Assembly (NCBI GenBank): GCA_016987375.1
Contig: PJRA01000376.1
Location: 198,382 to 232,119 of the forward strand
Direction of reading: 5' to 3'
Length of the DNA: 33,738 nucleotides
Origin: Brachionus koreanus
Lineage: Eukaryota > Rotifera > Eurotatoria > Ploima > Brachionidae
The notes beneath the pieces were generated by a model. It was not told where the DNA came from, did no database searches, and saw nothing but the letters and a program-made list of their open reading frames with translations. A program made the position numbers and the translations under genes. This document shows positions 32,404 to 33,738 of the stretch, piece after piece (the first letter of the stretch is position 1; the number at the start of each line of letters is the position of its first letter).

Positions 32404-32420
32404 AATAAAGTATTTTTATT
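32404..32420. terminator. Convergent pair of poly(A) signals
   Basis: AATAAA on the plus strand (32404-32409) lies 15 bases past the stop of the duplicate fragment. AATAAA on the minus strand (32415-32420) lies 50 bases past the stop of the HEVSH protein gene. The hexamers are five bases apart. Confidence 0.4.
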
Positions 32421-32469
32421 TTAAAAAATAATTAAACTTTCGATTTAAATTTTAACTTTTTACTTAGCT

Positions 32470-33519
32470 TCAATATAATTCTGCAGAACAAGGCTTCATA
32501 TAATCGATAGCCATTAGATATATTTTGCTTTTATTTTCAACACATTTAGAAGCATCGAAGTTGAAACTAGCCAATTGTCCTTTTAGAATTGAGTCTAAAT
32601 AGTCTAAGCAATATTCTTGATTGAAATATTTGTAGGTTACTGATGCAAGCCAATTTATTCTTTTTCCAAAAAACTTTATTTCCGAATGAATTCCAGTTTC
32701 GTTAATATTCTTACTATTGGACTCCACTGTTGGAGTTGAAATGTTAAAGTCATTCAAACATTTTCTCACTACTACATGGCTCACTTCATGAATGTAGATT
32801 CTAATGAATTCAAGCTTTACAATATTTGAAGCAACATCTTTTGCAAACGAAAGCTCTGTGAGCTTGTTAAAAAAATTCAATAATTCATCAAAATTAACGT
32901 AAATTGAATCAATTCCAGCAAAACCTCGAACACCACTGATTTTACACTCAAATAAATTCAAAGTCATTGTATTTTTGAGGTAATTGTAAAGCTCAAATCC
33001 TAAATCATTCTTACCGATTATTTCTCCGACAGACTCTCCAATTTTATTTGCAATCAAAGCATTGGTTTTAAGCGTGTCAAATAAATCATTAATCATATTC
33101 ATTAGTTCATCATTTTTTTTTTCTACTAGGCTGATTGAATTAAATGATTGTAAAAAATTTAACCATTCTTCTCTAGTTTCTACATTTGATTTACTTAGAT
33201 GTAGCAAAAAAATCAACTGGGCCAATTTCTGGTCTTCAGTGAAAGAACCTGTGGTGACTAGCAGATCGTACAAATTCCTAAAAACACCAAATTTAAAATC
33301 TGAACACTGTATGAAGAAGTGATTGATCGCTAAATTTGAAACAACTGCATCTCGCATTTGTAAAGTAATGGATCTGATATTATCACTTGGAGAGATTTTC
33401 AGTTTTTTTGGAGTAATAAAAAGCAATTTTTCCTTCAACTTAGAAAAGTCAAGATCAGTTTGAGCTTGATTCGACTCGAAAAAATTTTTGGAATAAGAAA
33501 TAAAAACTTCACAAGCCAT
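32470..33519 (-). CDS. Unrecognised protein with HEVSH zinc-protease motif, 349 aa
   Basis: A single open frame ends in TGA at 32470-32472. The key motif is HEVSH (residues 244-248, bases 32776-32790), a match to the HExxH zinc-binding site of metallopeptidases. It sits in a hydrophobic helix-like stretch (FIRIYIHEVSHVVVRK). Downstream, ETGIHSEIKFFG (274-285) offers E274 or E280 as a third zinc ligand, an arrangement seen in gluzincins. There is no N-terminal signal peptide, so it is probably intracellular. The first 200 residues look helical and match nothing I know. Substrate unknown; catalysis is inferred from the motif only. No introns are needed, but AG lies directly before the ATG on the coding strand, so a 5' exon or a trans-splice site there is possible. 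It faces the synthase duplicate tail to tail. Confidence 0.75.
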   Translation of the reverse strand: MACEVFISYSKNFFESNQAQTDLDFSKLKEKLLFITPKKLKISPSDNIRSITLQMRDAVVSNLAINHFFIQCSDFKFGVFRNLYDLLVTTGSFTEDQKLAQLIFLLHLSKSNVETREEWLNFLQSFNSISLVEKKNDELMNMINDLFDTLKTNALIANKIGESVGEIIGKNDLGFELYNYLKNTMTLNLFECKISGVRGFAGIDSIYVNFDELLNFFNKLTELSFAKDVASNIVKLEFIRIYIHEVSHVVVRKCLNDFNISTPTVESNSKNINETGIHSEIKFFGKRINWLASVTYKYFNQEYCLDYLDSILKGQLASFNFDASKCVENKSKIYLMAIDYMKPCSAELY

Positions 33520-33738
33520 CTATATTTACCAAAAGATTAAAATTTTAGTTCTAAAATGAAAAATATTAACATGCTTAAATAGAAAATAAAAATGTTAAGC
33601 CTTGATTTAAAATATCTTTTTCCTAACAATGCTTTAGTGCTAATCGGGCTTGGCTTTTCAAAATTTTTACAGCATGCTTTTTGTTGTTCAATGATTTGAA
33701 TCATTAAAAACACTGTCATAATTTTAGCTTTTGCAAGA
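33520..33738. other. Right flank, 5' region of the HEVSH gene
   Basis: Contains the presumed leader or promoter of the minus-strand gene. A minus-strand frame of 60 codons (33537-33719) with a hydrophobic end is present, but no splice that joins it in frame to the HEVSH frame was found. Candidate acceptors on the minus strand end at 33551 (CATTTTAG) and 33520. Confidence 0.4.

Noticed and set aside
33537..33719. 60-codon minus-strand frame with a hydrophobic end upstream of the HEVSH gene
   Set aside because: Tested as a first exon; the obvious donor and acceptor choices bring in a stop or break the frame.

Overview
The window is AT-rich nuclear DNA (by eye about three-quarters A+T) of a small-genome invertebrate animal. 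A signal-peptide-bearing three-Ig cell-adhesion gene, an animal-type fatty acid synthase, short spliceosomal introns (50-78 bp), short 3' UTRs with AATAAA signals and decayed animal transposons all point to a metazoan. A monogonont rotifer fits best by general impression, but a mite or another AT-rich protostome cannot be excluded from the sequence.

Layout: 1-1935 is non-coding with a C-rich repeat at the left edge and a TTAA-flanked piggyBac-like MITE. 1936-5377 (minus) is a six-exon gene, reconstructed here, for a 563-residue secreted or GPI-anchored three-Ig protein of the lachesin/IgLON/DIP type; all five of its introns are phase 1. 5378-18290 is a 12.9 kb gene desert with a mariner transposase relic, a second MITE of the same piggyBac-like family, a further TTAA-flanked inverted-repeat element and several hairpins. 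18291-19085 (minus) encodes an unrecognised basic secreted protein whose gene contains a 120-bp GC island. Divergent from it, 19540-19974 (plus, two exons) encodes a 118-residue unrecognised protein. 19975-23846 is non-coding with an A-tract-rich repeat block and a decayed non-LTR reverse transcriptase. 23847-31391 (plus) is an uninterrupted 2514-codon type I fatty acid synthase with every catalytic centre intact. 31997-32389 is a recent 333-bp partial duplicate of the synthase, still open. 32470-33519 (minus) is an unrecognised 349-residue protein with a zinc-protease HEVSH motif, convergent to the duplicate.

The genes do not form a pathway or operon; they are independent neighbours. The synthase makes long-chain fatty acid from acetyl- and malonyl-CoA in the cytosol, and the Ig protein works at the cell surface. 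I found no clear new biological system. The points most worth following are the intronless synthase with its fresh in-frame fragment duplicate, the two-copy MITE family, the two transposon relics, the GC island and the HEVSH protein.
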